DNA from: Lautropia sp.
GTDB lineage: Bacteria > Pseudomonadota > Gammaproteobacteria > Burkholderiales > Burkholderiaceae_E
Assembly: GCA_030528325.1 (NCBI GenBank)
Contig: JAUMZD010000012.1
Location: 1-64,000, forward strand
DNA: 64,000 bases
Reading direction: 5' to 3'
Part shown: positions 34,375-45,446 of the stretch, piece after piece
Layout: each line of letters starts with the position of its first letter
How positions within the stretch are numbered: the stretch's first letter is position 1
Notes under the pieces: generated by a model
What the model was told of the DNA's origin: nothing
The model's input: only the letters and a program-made list of their open reading frames with translations
The model's database searches: none
Position numbers and translations under genes: made by a program

Positions 34375-36834
34375 ATGGTCGAAGTCGAAATCGATGGACG
34401 GACAGTATCCGTAGCCGAGGGCAGCATGGTCATGCATGCGGCCAACGAGGCCGGCATCTACGTGCCGCATTTCTGCTATCACAAGAAGCTTTCCATTGCC
34501 GCCAGCTGCCGGATGTGTCTGGTCGAGGTCGAGAAGGCGCCGAAGGCGTTGCCGGCCTGTGCCACCCCGGTCACGGCGGGCATGAAGGTTCATACCCGTT
34601 CGCGCAAGGCAATCGAAGCGCAGCAGGCCGTCATGGAGTTCCTGCTGATCAACCACCCGCTCGACTGCCCGATCTGTGACCAGGGCGGTGAATGCCAGCT
34701 GCAGGATCTGGCCGTCGGGTACGGGATGTCGCACTCCAACTACCAGGAAGAGAAGCGCGTGGTGTTCCACAAGAACATCGGGCCGCTGGTGTCGTCGGAG
34801 GAGATGTCCCGCTGCATTCATTGCACCCGCTGCGTGCGTTTCGGTCAGGAAGTGGCCGGCGTGATGGAGCTGGGCATGGCAGGGCGGGGCGAGCATGCCG
34901 AGATCATGACCTTCCTGGGCCGCTCGGTCGATTCCGAGCTGTCGGGCAACATGATCGACCTGTGCCCGGTGGGCGCGCTGACCAGCAAGCCGTTCCGCTA
35001 TCAGGCGCGTACCTGGGAGCTGGTGCGCCGCCGCTCGGTGGCACCGCATGATTCGCTGGGCTCGAACATCGTCGTGCAGGTCAGGCAGGATCAGGTCAAA
35101 CGCGTGCTGCCTTTCGAGCACGAGGCCGTCAACGAGTGCTGGATCTCCGACCGGGACCGTTTCTCCTACGAGGGATTGAACGCGCCGGATCGGTTGCTGG
35201 TGCCGATGATCAAGCAGGACAACCAGTGGCAGGAAGTGTCGTGGGAGTCCGCGCTCGATTATGTAACCCATGCGCTGGCCGATGTCGCGCAGCGTCATGG
35301 GGCCGAGGCCATCGGCATGCTGGCCTCACCGTCGTCCACGCTGGAAGAACTGTATCTGGGTGGCGAGCTGATGCGGGGCCTTGGCAGCGACAACATCGAC
35401 TTCCGCCTGCGTCAGACCGATTTCGCACTCGATGCCCAGCGCCACGGCGTGCCCTGGCTGGGCCACACGATCGAGGAGACGAACCGCCTCGATGCCCTGC
35501 TGATCATCGGTTCCTTCCTGCGCAAGGATCATCCGCTGCTGTCGGCCCGCGTCCGTCAGGCCGCCAGGCATGGCACGGCCGTTTCCTCGATCCATGGCGT
35601 GATCGAGGACTGGCTGATGCCGATGGCCGCCCAGCAGGCGGTGGCACCGGGGCAGTGGCTCCCGTACCTGATCGAGGTGTTCGTGGCCTGCGCGCGCGCG
35701 CGTCAGGTGACGGTGCCCGAAGCCTATGCCACGGTCAAGCCCGGTCAGGCGGCCATCGAGTTGGCCGAAGCCCTGATGGTGGGCGAGAGCCGTGCGATCT
35801 GGCTGGGTAATGCGGTGCTCCATCACCCCGACTTCTCTGCCATCACGCAGGTGGTGCAGGCCCTGGCCTCGGTGACCGATGCGCGTTTCGGCGTGATCGG
35901 CGAGGCGGCCAATTCGGTCGGTGGTTATCTGGCTGGCGCCACACCGGTGGCCGGGGGCAAGGGTCTGAATGCGGCCGGGATGGTTCGCTCGCCGCGTCAG
36001 GCTTACCTGCTGCATGGCATCGAGCCTTCGCTGGATCTGGCTGATCCGGTGGCTGCCCGGGCTGCGCTGCAGCAGGCATCGACCGTGATCGCCACCACGG
36101 CCTATGCCTCGCCCGAACTGCTGGAGCTGGCCGACTGCCTGTTGCCGATCACACCGTTCACCGAGACGGGGGGCTCCTACGTCAACTGCGAAGGCCGGTT
36201 GCAGACCTTCAACGGGGTCGTGCGCCCGGCTGGTCAGGCGCGGCCCGGCTGGAAGGTGCTCCGCGTGCTGGGCTCGCTGGCCGGCATTCCCGGTTTCGGT
36301 TTCGAGAACGTCGAGGAAGTGCGAGCCCGCGCCCTGGCCGATACGATCGAGCCGGCCGAAGTGTCGGTTCAGGCCGTCACGCCGAAGGACACGCCGGCCC
36401 GTCCGGGCGCGGCACTGCGCCGTGCGGCGCGTGCCAAGGCGCCGGTCGATGGCCTGCATTTCAAGCGCTATCTGAGCAATCACTGCAACCTGAGCCTGCC
36501 CGCCTATCAGCCGGAAGAGCAGCAGGGGTTGCAGCGTCTGGCCAGTGTGCCGATCTATGCGGTCGATCCGCTCGTGCGTCGCGCCGCCAGTCTGCAGAAG
36601 ACGGCTGACGCCAGACGGGCTGCCGAAGTCCGCCTGCATGGCGAGACGATGACCCGTCTGGGGCTGGAAGGGGTGGCGCAGGTTCGTGTCCGTCAGGACG
36701 GAGGCGAGGCCGTGCTCCCGCTGGTACGGGACGACCGGCTGGCGCCCGAGGTGGCCTGGGTGCCTGCCGCACTGGAGGCCGTGGCCATGCTGCCCCGCAC
36801 GTTTGGGCCGATCACGCTGGAGGCCGTGAAGTGA
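34375..36834 (+). CDS. nuoG: NADH-quinone oxidoreductase subunit G (75 kDa)
   Basis: 819 residues. The N-terminal [2Fe-2S] domain has F-C-Y-H then C-R-M-C and L-P-A-C, followed by [14 protein letters not shown] and [10 protein letters not shown] for the [4Fe-4S] clusters; the remainder is a molybdopterin-oxidoreductase-like fold without a cofactor role. The C-terminal ~130 residues, including an Ala/Pro linker near 675-695, extend beyond the short bacterial form. Stop overlaps nuoH (GTGA). Confidence 0.95.
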   Translation: MVEVEIDGRTVSVAEGSMVMHAANEAGIYVPHFCYHKKLSIAASCRMCLVEVEKAPKALPACATPVTAGMKVHTRSRKAIEAQQAVMEFLLINHPLDCPICDQGGECQLQDLAVGYGMSHSNYQEEKRVVFHKNIGPLVSSEEMSRCIHCTRCVRFGQEVAGVMELGMAGRGEHAEIMTFLGRSVDSELSGNMIDLCPVGALTSKPFRYQARTWELVRRRSVAPHDSLGSNIVVQVRQDQVKRVLPFEHEAVNECWISDRDRFSYEGLNAPDRLLVPMIKQDNQWQEVSWESALDYVTHALADVAQRHGAEAIGMLASPSSTLEELYLGGELMRGLGSDNIDFRLRQTDFALDAQRHGVPWLGHTIEETNRLDALLIIGSFLRKDHPLLSARVRQAARHGTAVSSIHGVIEDWLMPMAAQQAVAPGQWLPYLIEVFVACARARQVTVPEAYATVKPGQAAIELAEALMVGESRAIWLGNAVLHHPDFSAITQVVQALASVTDARFGVIGEAANSVGGYLAGATPVAGGKGLNAAGMVRSPRQAYLLHGIEPSLDLADPVAARAALQQASTVIATTAYASPELLELADCLLPITPFTETGGSYVNCEGRLQTFNGVVRPAGQARPGWKVLRVLGSLAGIPGFGFENVEEVRARALADTIEPAEVSVQAVTPKDTPARPGAALRRAARAKAPVDGLHFKRYLSNHCNLSLPAYQPEEQQGLQRLASVPIYAVDPLVRRAASLQKTADARRAAEVRLHGETMTRLGLEGVAQVRVRQDGGEAVLPLVRDDRLAPEVAWVPAALEAVAMLPRTFGPITLEAVK

Positions 36835-37913
36835 ACTGGATCGACACACTGACGCAGACCGGTGAATCCGTCCTGGGGGGGGCTTGGCCGGTTGTCTGGA
36901 ACCTGATCAAGATCATTGCGCTGGTGGCGCCCCTGATGATCTGTGTGGCCTATCTGACGCTCTGGGAGCGCAAGATGATCGGCTACATGCATATCCGGAT
37001 CGGCCCGAACCGGGTCGGCCCCTTCGGGCTGCTGCAGCCGCTGGCCGATGGCATCAAGCTGATGCTGAAGGAAATCCTGGTGCCGACGCAGGTCAGCCGT
37101 GCGCTGTTCCTGATCGCACCGGTGATGGCGATCATGCCGGCGCTGGCGGCCTGGGTCGTGATTCCCTTCGGCCCCGATCGTGCGCTCGCCAACGTGAATG
37201 CCGGTCTGCTCTTGCTGCTGGCGCTGACCTCGCTGGAGGTCTATGGCGTGATCCTGGCCGGCTGGGCCTCCAACTCGAAATATGCCTTCCTCGGTGCGCT
37301 GCGGGCCGCCGCCCAGATGGTCTCCTACGAGCTGGCGATAGGCTTCTGTCTCGTCATCGTGCTGATGGTGACGGGCAGCATGAACATCACCGAGATCGTC
37401 AATGCGCAGGGGCAGGGCACCTTTGCCGAGCGGGGCATCAATTTTCTGTCCTGGAACTGGTTGCCGCTGTTGCCGGTGCTGGTCGTCTATTTCGTCTCTG
37501 GCGTGGCCGAAACCAACCGTCACCCCTTCGACGTGGTCGAGGGCGAGTCCGAGATCGTGGCTGGTCACATGGTCGAGTACGCCGGCATGAGCTTTGCCAT
37601 CTTCTTCCTGGCCGAATACGCCAACATGATCCTGGTGTCGGCCTTGGCCGCGATCATGTTCTTCGGGGGCTGGCAGCCGTTCTTCACACTGGGTCTCGAC
37701 ATCGGGCCGCAGTGGTTCTGGGACTGGTTCTGGCTGTTCATCAAGACCTTCTTCCTGGTCAGTCTGTTCGTCTGGTTCCGCGCCAGCTTCCCGCGTTACC
37801 GCTATGACCAGATCATGCGTCTGGGCTGGAAAGTGTTCATTCCGGTCACGCTGGTCTGGCTGATCGTGGTGGCCATCTGGATGCAGACGCCTTTCAACAT
37901 CTGGAAGATCTGA
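36831..37913 (+). CDS. nuoH: NADH-quinone oxidoreductase subunit H
   Basis: 360-residue membrane subunit at the quinone-chamber junction, with eight or more helices. It has [29 protein letters not shown] and [13 protein letters not shown] start overlapping the nuoG stop. Confidence 0.96.
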   Translation: MNWIDTLTQTGESVLGGAWPVVWNLIKIIALVAPLMICVAYLTLWERKMIGYMHIRIGPNRVGPFGLLQPLADGIKLMLKEILVPTQVSRALFLIAPVMAIMPALAAWVVIPFGPDRALANVNAGLLLLLALTSLEVYGVILAGWASNSKYAFLGALRAAAQMVSYELAIGFCLVIVLMVTGSMNITEIVNAQGQGTFAERGINFLSWNWLPLLPVLVVYFVSGVAETNRHPFDVVEGESEIVAGHMVEYAGMSFAIFFLAEYANMILVSALAAIMFFGGWQPFFTLGLDIGPQWFWDWFWLFIKTFFLVSLFVWFRASFPRYRYDQIMRLGWKVFIPVTLVWLIVVAIWMQTPFNIWKI

Positions 37914-37916
37914 GCG

Positions 37917-38405
37917 ATGCGTGCGATCAAGGACTTTTTTTCGAGCTTTCTGCTGCTCGAACTGCTCAAGGGGATGAAGCTGACCGGGCGATACATGTTC
38001 GCCCGCAAGATCACCGTTCAGTATCCCGATGCCAAGACACCGATTTCCTCGCGTTTCCGGGGGCTTCATGCGCTGCGGCGCTACGCCAACGGTGAAGAGC
38101 GCTGCATCGCCTGCAAGCTGTGCGAGGCCGTCTGCCCGGCGCTTGCGATCACGATCGAGTGTGCACAGCGTGAAGATGGCTCACGCCGAACCACGCGCTA
38201 CGACATCGATCTGACCAAGTGCATCTTCTGTGGTCTGTGCGAAGAGTCCTGTCCCGTCGATTCGATCGTCGAGACGCACATCTTCGAGTATCACGGCGAG
38301 AAGCGGGGCGATCTGTATTTCACCAAGGATATGCTGCTCGCCGTTGGCGACCGGTATGAAAGCGAAATCGCCGCGGCGCGTCAGGCTGACGCCCCGTACC
38401 GCTGA
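37917..38405 (+). CDS. nuoI: NADH-quinone oxidoreductase subunit I (23 kDa)
   Basis: 162 residues with two [4Fe-4S] motifs: C63/C66/C69-C73 ([12 protein letters not shown]) and C102/C105/C108-C112 ([12 protein letters not shown]). Begins three bases after nuoH. Confidence 0.96.
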   Translation: MRAIKDFFSSFLLLELLKGMKLTGRYMFARKITVQYPDAKTPISSRFRGLHALRRYANGEERCIACKLCEAVCPALAITIECAQREDGSRRTTRYDIDLTKCIFCGLCEESCPVDSIVETHIFEYHGEKRGDLYFTKDMLLAVGDRYESEIAAARQADAPYR

Positions 38406-38422
38406 ACGAGGACGGTCGCATC

Positions 38423-39085
38423 ATGGATGTCATCACGACACTCTTCTATCTGTTTGCCTTCACCACGGTCTTTTCGGCCGCCCGGGTGGTCACGGCCCGC
38501 AACCCGGTTCACAGTGCGCTCTTTCTGGTGCTGACCTTCGTCTCGACGGCTGCCGTCTGGCTGCTGATGAAGGCCGAGTTCCTGGCCATCGTGCTGGTGC
38601 TGGTCTATGTCGGTGCCGTGATGGTGTTGTTCCTGTTCGTGGTGATGATGCTCGACGTCAACGCCGAGAAGCTGCGTGCCGGGTTCTGGCGTTCGCTGCC
38701 GGTGGCGCTGTTCGTCGGCGGCATCATCGTCATCGAGCTGTCTCTGGTGATCTGGGTTCACTATGGTGGTGTGCTCGAAGCCAGCGTGATGCCGGTGCCC
38801 GCCGATCATGACAATGCGAAGGCGCTCGGTGAGCTGCTCTACAGCGACTACATCTACCCGCTTGAAATCGCCGGCATGATCCTGCTGGTGGGCATGGTCG
38901 CCGCCATCTCGCTGACGATCCGCCGTCGCAAGGACGTCAAGTCGCAGAATCCGGGTGAGCAGGTGCGCGTGCGTGCCGCTGACCGCGTCCGTCTGGTCAG
39001 CGTGCCGGCGGTGCGCCGGGAAGCCGAGGCCGAAGAGCCGGCGGCGCAGGCCGATGAGACTGCGCCGGCACAGGACAAATCGTGA
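38423..39085 (+). CDS. nuoJ: NADH-quinone oxidoreductase subunit J
   Basis: 220-residue membrane subunit with five helices, including the [19 protein letters not shown] pi-bulge helix. A ~50-residue hydrophilic Ala/Glu/Arg-rich C-terminal tail follows the last helix. Confidence 0.94.
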   Translation: MDVITTLFYLFAFTTVFSAARVVTARNPVHSALFLVLTFVSTAAVWLLMKAEFLAIVLVLVYVGAVMVLFLFVVMMLDVNAEKLRAGFWRSLPVALFVGGIIVIELSLVIWVHYGGVLEASVMPVPADHDNAKALGELLYSDYIYPLEIAGMILLVGMVAAISLTIRRRKDVKSQNPGEQVRVRAADRVRLVSVPAVRREAEAEEPAAQADETAPAQDKS

Positions 39086-39098
39086 GAAGGGTGCAACG

Positions 39099-39422
39099 AT
39101 GACGGGTCATTTCCTACAACTGAGCCTTGCGCATTATCTGACGCTGGGCGCCGTACTGTTCTCGATCGGGGTGGTCGGCATCTTCCTGAACCGCCGCAAC
39201 CTGATCGTCGTGCTGATGTCGATCGAGCTGATGCTGCTCGCCGTCAACATGAACTTCGTTGCCTTCTCGCATTTCAGTGGGGATCTGGCCGGTCAGGTCT
39301 TCGTGTTCTTCATCCTGACCGTGGCGGCTGCCGAGGCTGCGATCGGGCTGGCCATCCTGGTCGTGCTCTTCCGCCAGTTCCATTCTGTCGATGTCGAAGA
39401 CCTCGACAGCCTGAGGGGGTGA
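39099..39422 (+). CDS. nuoK: NADH-quinone oxidoreductase subunit K
   Basis: 107 residues and three helices, with conserved glutamates in [11 protein letters not shown] and [11 protein letters not shown]. The start at 39099 (M-T-G-H-F-L-Q-L-S) fits the family; the longer ORF runs back into nuoJ. Confidence 0.95.
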   Translation: MTGHFLQLSLAHYLTLGAVLFSIGVVGIFLNRRNLIVVLMSIELMLLAVNMNFVAFSHFSGDLAGQVFVFFILTVAAAEAAIGLAILVVLFRQFHSVDVEDLDSLRG

Positions 39423-39426
39423 TCCG

Positions 39427-41436
39427 ATGAAAACCGCTTACCTGCTGGTTCCGTTCGCCCCGCTGCTCGGTTCGATGATTGCCGGGTTCGCCGGGCGCCG
39501 CATCGGTCGCGTGGCTACCCATCGCGTCACGATCCTCGGCGTGCTCGTCTCGCTGCTCGCCTCGCTGTGGGTCATGTGGGACGTGCATCAGGGCAACACC
39601 TTCAATGGCACCCTCTACAGCTGGGCCGTGCTCGGCAAGCTGAAGTTCGAGGTCGGCTTCCTGATCGATTCGCTGACGGCCATGATGATGGTCGTCGTCA
39701 CCTTCGTGTCGCTGATGGTGCACGTCTACACCATCGGCTACATGTCCGACGATGACGGCTATCAGCGCTTCTTCTCCTACATCAGCCTCTTCACCTTCTC
39801 GATGCTGATGCTGGTGATGTCGAACAACTTCCTCCAGCTCTTCTTCGGCTGGGAGGCGGTGGGTCTGGTCTCTTACCTGCTGATCGGCTTCTGGTACACG
39901 AAACCCTCGGCCATCTACGCCAACCTGAAGGCCTTCCTCGTCAACCGGGTCGGTGACTTCGGTTTCGTGCTGGGTATCGGCCTGCTCGTGGCCTGCGTCG
40001 GCAGCCTCGATTACGCCGACGTGTTCAGGGCAGCGCCCGATCTGGCCAACGTCACGATCAACCTCGTGGGCGAGCAGCAGTGGTCGCTGATCACGGTGGC
40101 CTGCATCTGCCTGTTCGTGGGTGCGATGGGCAAATCGGCCCAGTTTCCGCTGCACGTCTGGCTGCCCGATTCGATGGAAGGCCCGACCCCGATTTCGGCG
40201 CTGATTCATGCGGCCACGATGGTGACGGCCGGCATCTTCATGGTGGCGCGCATGTCGCCGATCTTCGAGATGTCCGAGACGGCGCTGTCCTTCATCATGA
40301 TCATCGGGGCGATCACGGCCTTCTTCATGGGGCTGATGGGCATCATCCAGAACGACATCAAGCGTGTGGTGGCCTATTCCACGCTGTCGCAGCTCGGTTA
40401 CATGACGGTTGCGCTCGGGGCCTCGGCCTACAGCGTCGCGGTCTTCCATCTGATGACGCATGCCTTCTTCAAGGCGTTGCTGTTCCTCGGGGCTGGTTCG
40501 GTCATCATCGGCATGCACCACGATCAGGACATCCGCCACATGGGCGGTCTGCGCAAGTACATGCCGATCACCTGGATCACCTCGCTCTTAGGTTCGCTCG
40601 CCCTCGTCGGCACGCCGTTCTTCTCCGGCTTCTATTCCAAGGAATCGATCATCGAGGCGGTGCGTTTTGCCAACATCCCGGGAGCAGGGCTGGTCTATTA
40701 CGCCCTGCTGGCAGGTGTCTTCATCACGGCCTTCTATTCGTTCCGCATGTATTTCCTGGTCTTCCACGGCAAGCCGCGCTTCGACCAGGCCCATGCGCAC
40801 GGCCATGATGATCACGGCCACCACGGCGACCATGGTCATGGCCCGCACGTGCCGCACGAATCGCCGGCCGTCGTGACGGTGCCGCTCATGCTGCTGGCGA
40901 TTCCGTCCGTCGTGATCGGCGCGCTGGCCGCCGGCCCGATGATCACCGGTGAGTACTTCCAGGGGGTCATCACCGTGTTCGACAGCCATCCCGCGATGGC
41001 CACGCTGACCGAACACTGGCACGGCTGGGTGGCGATGGGGCTGCACGGCTTCGTGACGGTGCCGTTCTGGCTGATGGTGGCCGGCATCGTGACGGCCTGG
41101 TACTTCTATCTGGTCAACCCGGCCATTCCGGCCCGCATCCGCCAGATGGCGGGTGGCCTCTACACCGTGCTGGAGAACAAGTACTACCTCGACCGTTTCA
41201 ACGAGTGGTTCTTCGCCGGCGGTGCCCGCAAGCTGGGCACCGGCCTCTGGCGCCGGGGTGACCAGACACTGATCGACGGCCTCGTCGTCAACGGCAGTGC
41301 CAGGGCGGTCGCCGGTTTCGCCCGTGTCATGCGCTACCTGCAGACGGGCCTGCTCAACCAGTACGCCATTGCAATGATCATTGGCCTGGCCTTCCTGTTG
41401 CTCTGGTTCCTTCCCATCCTGACCAACGCACGATAG
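39427..41436 (+). CDS. nuoL: NADH-quinone oxidoreductase subunit L
   Basis: 669-residue antiporter-like proton-pumping subunit with about 16 helices. It has G-W-E-A-V-G-L-V-S-Y-L-L-I-G-F-W and the core lysine/histidine helices (L-I-H-A-A-T-M-V-T-A-G). A loop near residues 457-480 is strikingly His-rich (ten His within about 25 residues), in the hydrophilic region before the late helices. Confidence 0.95.
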   Translation: MKTAYLLVPFAPLLGSMIAGFAGRRIGRVATHRVTILGVLVSLLASLWVMWDVHQGNTFNGTLYSWAVLGKLKFEVGFLIDSLTAMMMVVVTFVSLMVHVYTIGYMSDDDGYQRFFSYISLFTFSMLMLVMSNNFLQLFFGWEAVGLVSYLLIGFWYTKPSAIYANLKAFLVNRVGDFGFVLGIGLLVACVGSLDYADVFRAAPDLANVTINLVGEQQWSLITVACICLFVGAMGKSAQFPLHVWLPDSMEGPTPISALIHAATMVTAGIFMVARMSPIFEMSETALSFIMIIGAITAFFMGLMGIIQNDIKRVVAYSTLSQLGYMTVALGASAYSVAVFHLMTHAFFKALLFLGAGSVIIGMHHDQDIRHMGGLRKYMPITWITSLLGSLALVGTPFFSGFYSKESIIEAVRFANIPGAGLVYYALLAGVFITAFYSFRMYFLVFHGKPRFDQAHAHGHDDHGHHGDHGHGPHVPHESPAVVTVPLMLLAIPSVVIGALAAGPMITGEYFQGVITVFDSHPAMATLTEHWHGWVAMGLHGFVTVPFWLMVAGIVTAWYFYLVNPAIPARIRQMAGGLYTVLENKYYLDRFNEWFFAGGARKLGTGLWRRGDQTLIDGLVVNGSARAVAGFARVMRYLQTGLLNQYAIAMIIGLAFLLLWFLPILTNAR

Positions 41437-41439
41437 ACC

Positions 41440-42954
41440 ATGGAACAGATAACGACAGAGACTATGGGCATGGGTTGGCTGAGTGCCGCCATCTGGGTTC
41501 CGATCGTCGTCGGCCTCGTGCTGCTGGCGATCGGCAACGAGCGGCGGGCCGATGTGGTGCGCTGGGTGGCCCTGGCAGGTTCGATTCTTGGCTTTGCCGT
41601 CACGTTGCCTCTCTACGCCGGTTTCGACCGCACGACTGCTGCGATGCAGTTCGTCGAGCGGATGCCGTGGATCGAGAGCCTGGGGGTGCACTACGCGCTG
41701 GGCATCGACGGGCTGTCCGTCTGGATGGTGCTGCTGACGGCCTTCATCACGATCGTGGTCGTGATCGCGGCCTGGCAGGTCATCACCGATCGCGTGCATC
41801 AGTACATGGCCGCCTTCCTGATCCTGTCCGGGATCATGGTGGGGGTCTTCAGTGCCACCGACGGCATGCTGTTCTACATCTTCTTCGAGGCCACGCTGAT
41901 CCCGATGTACATCATCATCGGCGTCTGGGGTGGGCCGAACCGGGTGTATGCGGCCTTCAAGTTCTTCCTTTACACGCTGCTCGGCTCGCTGCTCACGCTG
42001 GTGGCGCTGATCTACCTGTACCTGCAATCGGGCAGTTTCGACATTCTGGCCTGGCACAGGCTGCCGCTGGGCCTGACCGAGCAGATCCTGATCTTCGTGG
42101 CCTTCCTGCTGGCCTTCGCCGTCAAGATCCCGATGTGGCCGGTACACACCTGGCTGCCGGATGCGCACGTCGAGGCACCCACCGGCGGTTCCGTCGTGCT
42201 GGCCGCGATCATGCTGAAGCTGGGCGCCTATGCCTTCCTGCGCTTCTCACTGCCGATCGCACCGGACGCCAGCCACCACCTGGCCGGCCTGATGATCACG
42301 CTGTCGCTGGTGGCCGTGATCTACATCGGTCTGGTGGCCCTGGTGCAGAAGGACATGAAGAAGCTCGTCGCTTACTCGTCGATCGCCCACATGGGCTTCG
42401 TCACCCTCGGCTTCTTCATCTTCAACGAGCTGGGCGTGCAGGGCGCCGTCATGCAGATGATCTCGCACGGTTTCGTCTCCGGTGCGATGTTTCTCTGCAT
42501 CGGGGTGCTCTATGACCGCCTGCACAGCCGCCAGATCGCCGACTACGGCGGCGTCGTGAACCGGATGCCGAAGTTCGCGGCGCTGTTCCTGCTGTTCTCG
42601 ATGGCCAATGCCGGTCTGCCGGCCACCTCCGGCTTCGTCGGCGAGTTCCTGGTCATCCTGGGCTCGGTGCAGTTCAACTTCTGGATCGGCTTCCTGGCCG
42701 CGACCGCGCTGATCCTGGGCGCAGCCTATTCGCTCTGGATGTACAAGCGGGTCGTGTTCGGTGCCGTGGCTAACCCGCAGGTCGAGACGCTGTCGGATGT
42801 CGATGCTCGGGAATTCGGCCTGCTGCTCCTGATGGCGGCCTGCGTCCTGTTCATGGGTCTGTATCCGAAATTCTTCACCGATCTGACACAAGTGTCGGTC
42901 GAGGCGCTGCTGTCGCACCTCGGCCAGTCCAAGATCCCCAGTCCTAGCTTCTAA
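41440..42954 (+). CDS. nuoM: NADH-quinone oxidoreductase subunit M
   Basis: 504-residue antiporter-like proton-pumping subunit. It has F-Y-I-F-F-E-A-T-L-I-P-M-Y, W-L-P-D-A-H-V-E-A-P-T-G-G-S-V and K-L-V-A-Y-S-S-I-A-H-M-G. Starts four bases after nuoL. Confidence 0.96.
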   Translation: MEQITTETMGMGWLSAAIWVPIVVGLVLLAIGNERRADVVRWVALAGSILGFAVTLPLYAGFDRTTAAMQFVERMPWIESLGVHYALGIDGLSVWMVLLTAFITIVVVIAAWQVITDRVHQYMAAFLILSGIMVGVFSATDGMLFYIFFEATLIPMYIIIGVWGGPNRVYAAFKFFLYTLLGSLLTLVALIYLYLQSGSFDILAWHRLPLGLTEQILIFVAFLLAFAVKIPMWPVHTWLPDAHVEAPTGGSVVLAAIMLKLGAYAFLRFSLPIAPDASHHLAGLMITLSLVAVIYIGLVALVQKDMKKLVAYSSIAHMGFVTLGFFIFNELGVQGAVMQMISHGFVSGAMFLCIGVLYDRLHSRQIADYGGVVNRMPKFAALFLLFSMANAGLPATSGFVGEFLVILGSVQFNFWIGFLAATALILGAAYSLWMYKRVVFGAVANPQVETLSDVDAREFGLLLLMAACVLFMGLYPKFFTDLTQVSVEALLSHLGQSKIPSPSF

Positions 42955-42968
42955 CGCGAGACAAGGCC

Positions 42969-44456
42969 GTGACACCACAGTCCCTGCAAGAATTCAATCT
43001 GAGTGCGCTGGCGCCGGAGATCGCGCTGATGGTCGGCATCGGTGTGTTCCTGGTCATCGAGGCGTTTCTGGGCAAGAAACAGACGGTTCGTGCCGACCGC
43101 CTGGCGTTGGGCATCCTGGTGCTGCCGCTGGCTGCCATCGTCTGGAAGATGGGTGAGGGCACCCAGCATGCCTTCGGCCAGATGTATGTCGCCGACGAGC
43201 TGGCTTATCTGCTGAAGATCTGTGCCATCGTGGCCACCGGCGTCATCGTCATCTATTCACGCCGCTACGCTGCCGACCGCAACATTCGCCAGAGCGATCT
43301 GTATGCGCTGGCACTGTTCTCGCTGCTGGGGCAGATGGTGATGATCTCGGGTGCCAACCTGCTGGTACTGTATCTGGGCCTCGAACTGATGTCGCTCGCG
43401 CTCTACGCTGCCATCGGCCTGCGTCGTGATTACCGTCTGGGTACCGAGGCTGCGATGAAGTACTTCGTGCTGGGCGCCCTGGCTTCGGGCTTCCTGCTCT
43501 ATGGCATGTCGATGGTCTATGGCGCCACCGGTTCGCTCAACATCAACGAGATCGTGCCCCTCGTGTTCGATGGTGTGGCGTCGCCACAGGTGCTGGCTTT
43601 CGGTCTGGTGTTCCTCGTGGCAGGCATGGCTTTCAAGCTGGGCGCGGTGCCGTTCCACATGTGGGTGCCCGATGTCTATCAGGGGGCGCCCACCGTGGCC
43701 ACGCTCCTCGTGGCAGCGGGCCCGAAGCTTGCGGCCTTTGCGCTGGTCTTCCGCATCCTGGGTGAGACGCTGGTCGCCATCGCGCCGCTGTGGCAGCTGA
43801 TGATCATCGTGCTGGCCGTGCTGTCACTCGGTATCGGCAACATCGTGGCCGTGGTGCAGACGAACCTGAAGCGGATGCTGGCCTACTCGACGATCTCGCA
43901 GGTGGGCTTCGTCCTGCTCGGCGTGGCCGGCGTCTATGCCAGCGAAAGCAGTCCGCCGTCGTCCGAGGCTTTCGGCGCGAGCCTCTTCTACATCATCACC
44001 TATGTGCTGACGACGCTGGGCACCTTCGGCATGATCCAGTTCCTCGCACGCCAGGGCTTCGAGGCTGAAGAGATCCGCGACTTCGCCGGTCTGGCCCGTC
44101 GCAGCCCCTGGATGGCCGGCGTGATGCTGCTGTTCATGTTCTCGCTGGCAGGCATCCCGCCGCTGGTCGGCTTTTATGCGAAACTGGCGGTTCTGAAGTC
44201 CATCATCGCCGCTGGCTATGTCTGGGTGGCGGTCTACGCCGTGCTGATGTCGCTGATCGGCGCCTTCTATTACATCCGTGTCGTGAAGGTGATGTTCTTC
44301 GACCAGCCGAACGACGACGCCGAGATCGTGGTCGATGGCGATGCCAGGGCGCTGATGAGCCTCAATGGTCTGGCCGTGATCCTGGTGGGTATCCTGCCGG
44401 GGCCGCTGATGGCGCTGTGCATCTCCGCCATCCAGAACGCCTGGCGGCTCGGCTGA
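42969..44456 (+). CDS. nuoN: NADH-quinone oxidoreductase subunit N
   Basis: 495-residue antiporter-like subunit, last of the operon. It has L-G-L-E-L-M-S-L-A-L-Y-A, F-H-M-W-V-P-D-V-Y-Q-G-A-P-T and K-R-M-L-A-Y-S-T-I-S-Q-V-G. GTG start. A strong terminator follows. Confidence 0.95.
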   Translation: MTPQSLQEFNLSALAPEIALMVGIGVFLVIEAFLGKKQTVRADRLALGILVLPLAAIVWKMGEGTQHAFGQMYVADELAYLLKICAIVATGVIVIYSRRYAADRNIRQSDLYALALFSLLGQMVMISGANLLVLYLGLELMSLALYAAIGLRRDYRLGTEAAMKYFVLGALASGFLLYGMSMVYGATGSLNINEIVPLVFDGVASPQVLAFGLVFLVAGMAFKLGAVPFHMWVPDVYQGAPTVATLLVAAGPKLAAFALVFRILGETLVAIAPLWQLMIIVLAVLSLGIGNIVAVVQTNLKRMLAYSTISQVGFVLLGVAGVYASESSPPSSEAFGASLFYIITYVLTTLGTFGMIQFLARQGFEAEEIRDFAGLARRSPWMAGVMLLFMFSLAGIPPLVGFYAKLAVLKSIIAAGYVWVAVYAVLMSLIGAFYYIRVVKVMFFDQPNDDAEIVVDGDARALMSLNGLAVILVGILPGPLMALCISAIQNAWRLG

Positions 44457-44491
44457 GCCTTATCGTTCGGCATCGATCTGTTTGCCGCAAG

Positions 44492-44519
44492 AACGGCTGC
44501 CGGCTCCGGCAGCCGTTTT
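44492..44519 (+). terminator. Rho-independent terminator of the nuo operon
   Basis: AACGGCTGCCGG pairs with CCGGCAGCCGTT (44506-44517) around a tight loop, running into TTTT. It ends the complex I operon 36 bases after nuoN. Confidence 0.85.
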
Positions 44520-44619
44520 GCTTGGTGCACCACGTTGGGTGCATCACGTTCCATCAGCGGCAGGCCGTTGCCTTGTCTGTCCGGCAGCAGCTGCCTGCCG
44601 TCTCATCGCAGAGAGAGCC

Positions 44620-45282
44620 ATGTCCCTATCCCACGATGACCACCCCCTGTCCAGACCGGTACTGAAAGCGGAAGACATACCCGACCACATCGACCCCGAG
44701 GAGAAGAGCCGCCATCCCGGGCTGGCCGAAGCAACGGTCTCACGCGAGCTGGTTTACTCGGGCTGTTTCCTGAACGTGCGACGCGATGTCGCCCGTCTGC
44801 CGAACGGGGCCACGTCCACCCGTGAGTTCGTCATGCATCCGGGGGCCGCGGCGATGGTGGCCATCGATGAGCAGGATCGCATCCTGATCGAACGGCAGTT
44901 CCGCTATGCGCCGGGCCGGGTCTATGTCGAGCTGCCGGCAGGCAAACGCGATCCGGGGGAGACGACCTTCGAGACCGCCAGGCGGGAGCTGGTCGAGGAA
45001 ACCGGGTATCGCGCCCATCGCTGGGCGCATCTGACGCGCATCCATCCGGCCATCGGTTTCGCCGACGAAGTGATGGACATCTATCTGGCGAAAGATCTGG
45101 AAAAGGTCGAGCGCAATCTGGATGATGAGGAATTCGTCGAGATCGAGTGGGTCAGCTTCGGCTGGCTGATGGACGAGCTGCGCGCGCACCGGCTGCTCGA
45201 TGTGAAGACGCAGCTGGCTGTTCACTGGCTCGACCGTTTTTATCGTGGCGAGCTGCCGTGGCCAGCCTTCGACTTGCGCTGA
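44620..45282 (+). CDS. NUDIX hydrolase, probable ADP-ribose pyrophosphatase
   Basis: 220 residues. The Nudix box G-K-R-D-P-G-E-T, then R-R-E-L-V-E-E-T-G-Y, is complete near residues 108-130, and the preceding beta strand (R-V-Y-V-E-L-P-A-G) and E-E-F-V-E-I-E-W match ADP-ribose pyrophosphatases. The start at 44620 has GAGAGAG upstream. Substrate specificity is inferred. A truncated 169-bp repeat follows. Confidence 0.87.
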   Translation: MSLSHDDHPLSRPVLKAEDIPDHIDPEEKSRHPGLAEATVSRELVYSGCFLNVRRDVARLPNGATSTREFVMHPGAAAMVAIDEQDRILIERQFRYAPGRVYVELPAGKRDPGETTFETARRELVEETGYRAHRWAHLTRIHPAIGFADEVMDIYLAKDLEKVERNLDDEEFVEIEWVSFGWLMDELRAHRLLDVKTQLAVHWLDRFYRGELPWPAFDLR

Positions 45283-45291
45283 TCATGAGCC

Positions 45292-45363
45292 CTGGGAGCC
45301 AGGGCGGCAGGAATCGCGAAGTCGAAAATCTGCCCCGCCGAGCACAGTTTGTGCCCGATTCGC
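45292..45363. repeat. Half copy of the 169-bp fold-back repeat
   Basis: Begins CTGGGAGCCAGGGCGGCAGG and continues GAATCGCGAAG...GTGCCCGATTCGC, matching the first 72 bases of copy B (46922-47090), then stops. It lies between the convergent NUDIX and glycosyltransferase genes. Confidence 0.7.
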
Positions 45364-45446
45364 TTTGAGTGTGGCTGGACGCCGTGGGCCGGACACGGGG
45401 TCAGGAGAAGCAGCGTCAGACCGCAGGGCTTTGGGCGCACTGGGCT

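Noticed and set aside
39310..42168. Long antisense open frames across nuoK-nuoM
   Set aside because: They translate to His/Asp/Glu-rich low-complexity sequence produced by the complementary strand of membrane-protein codons.
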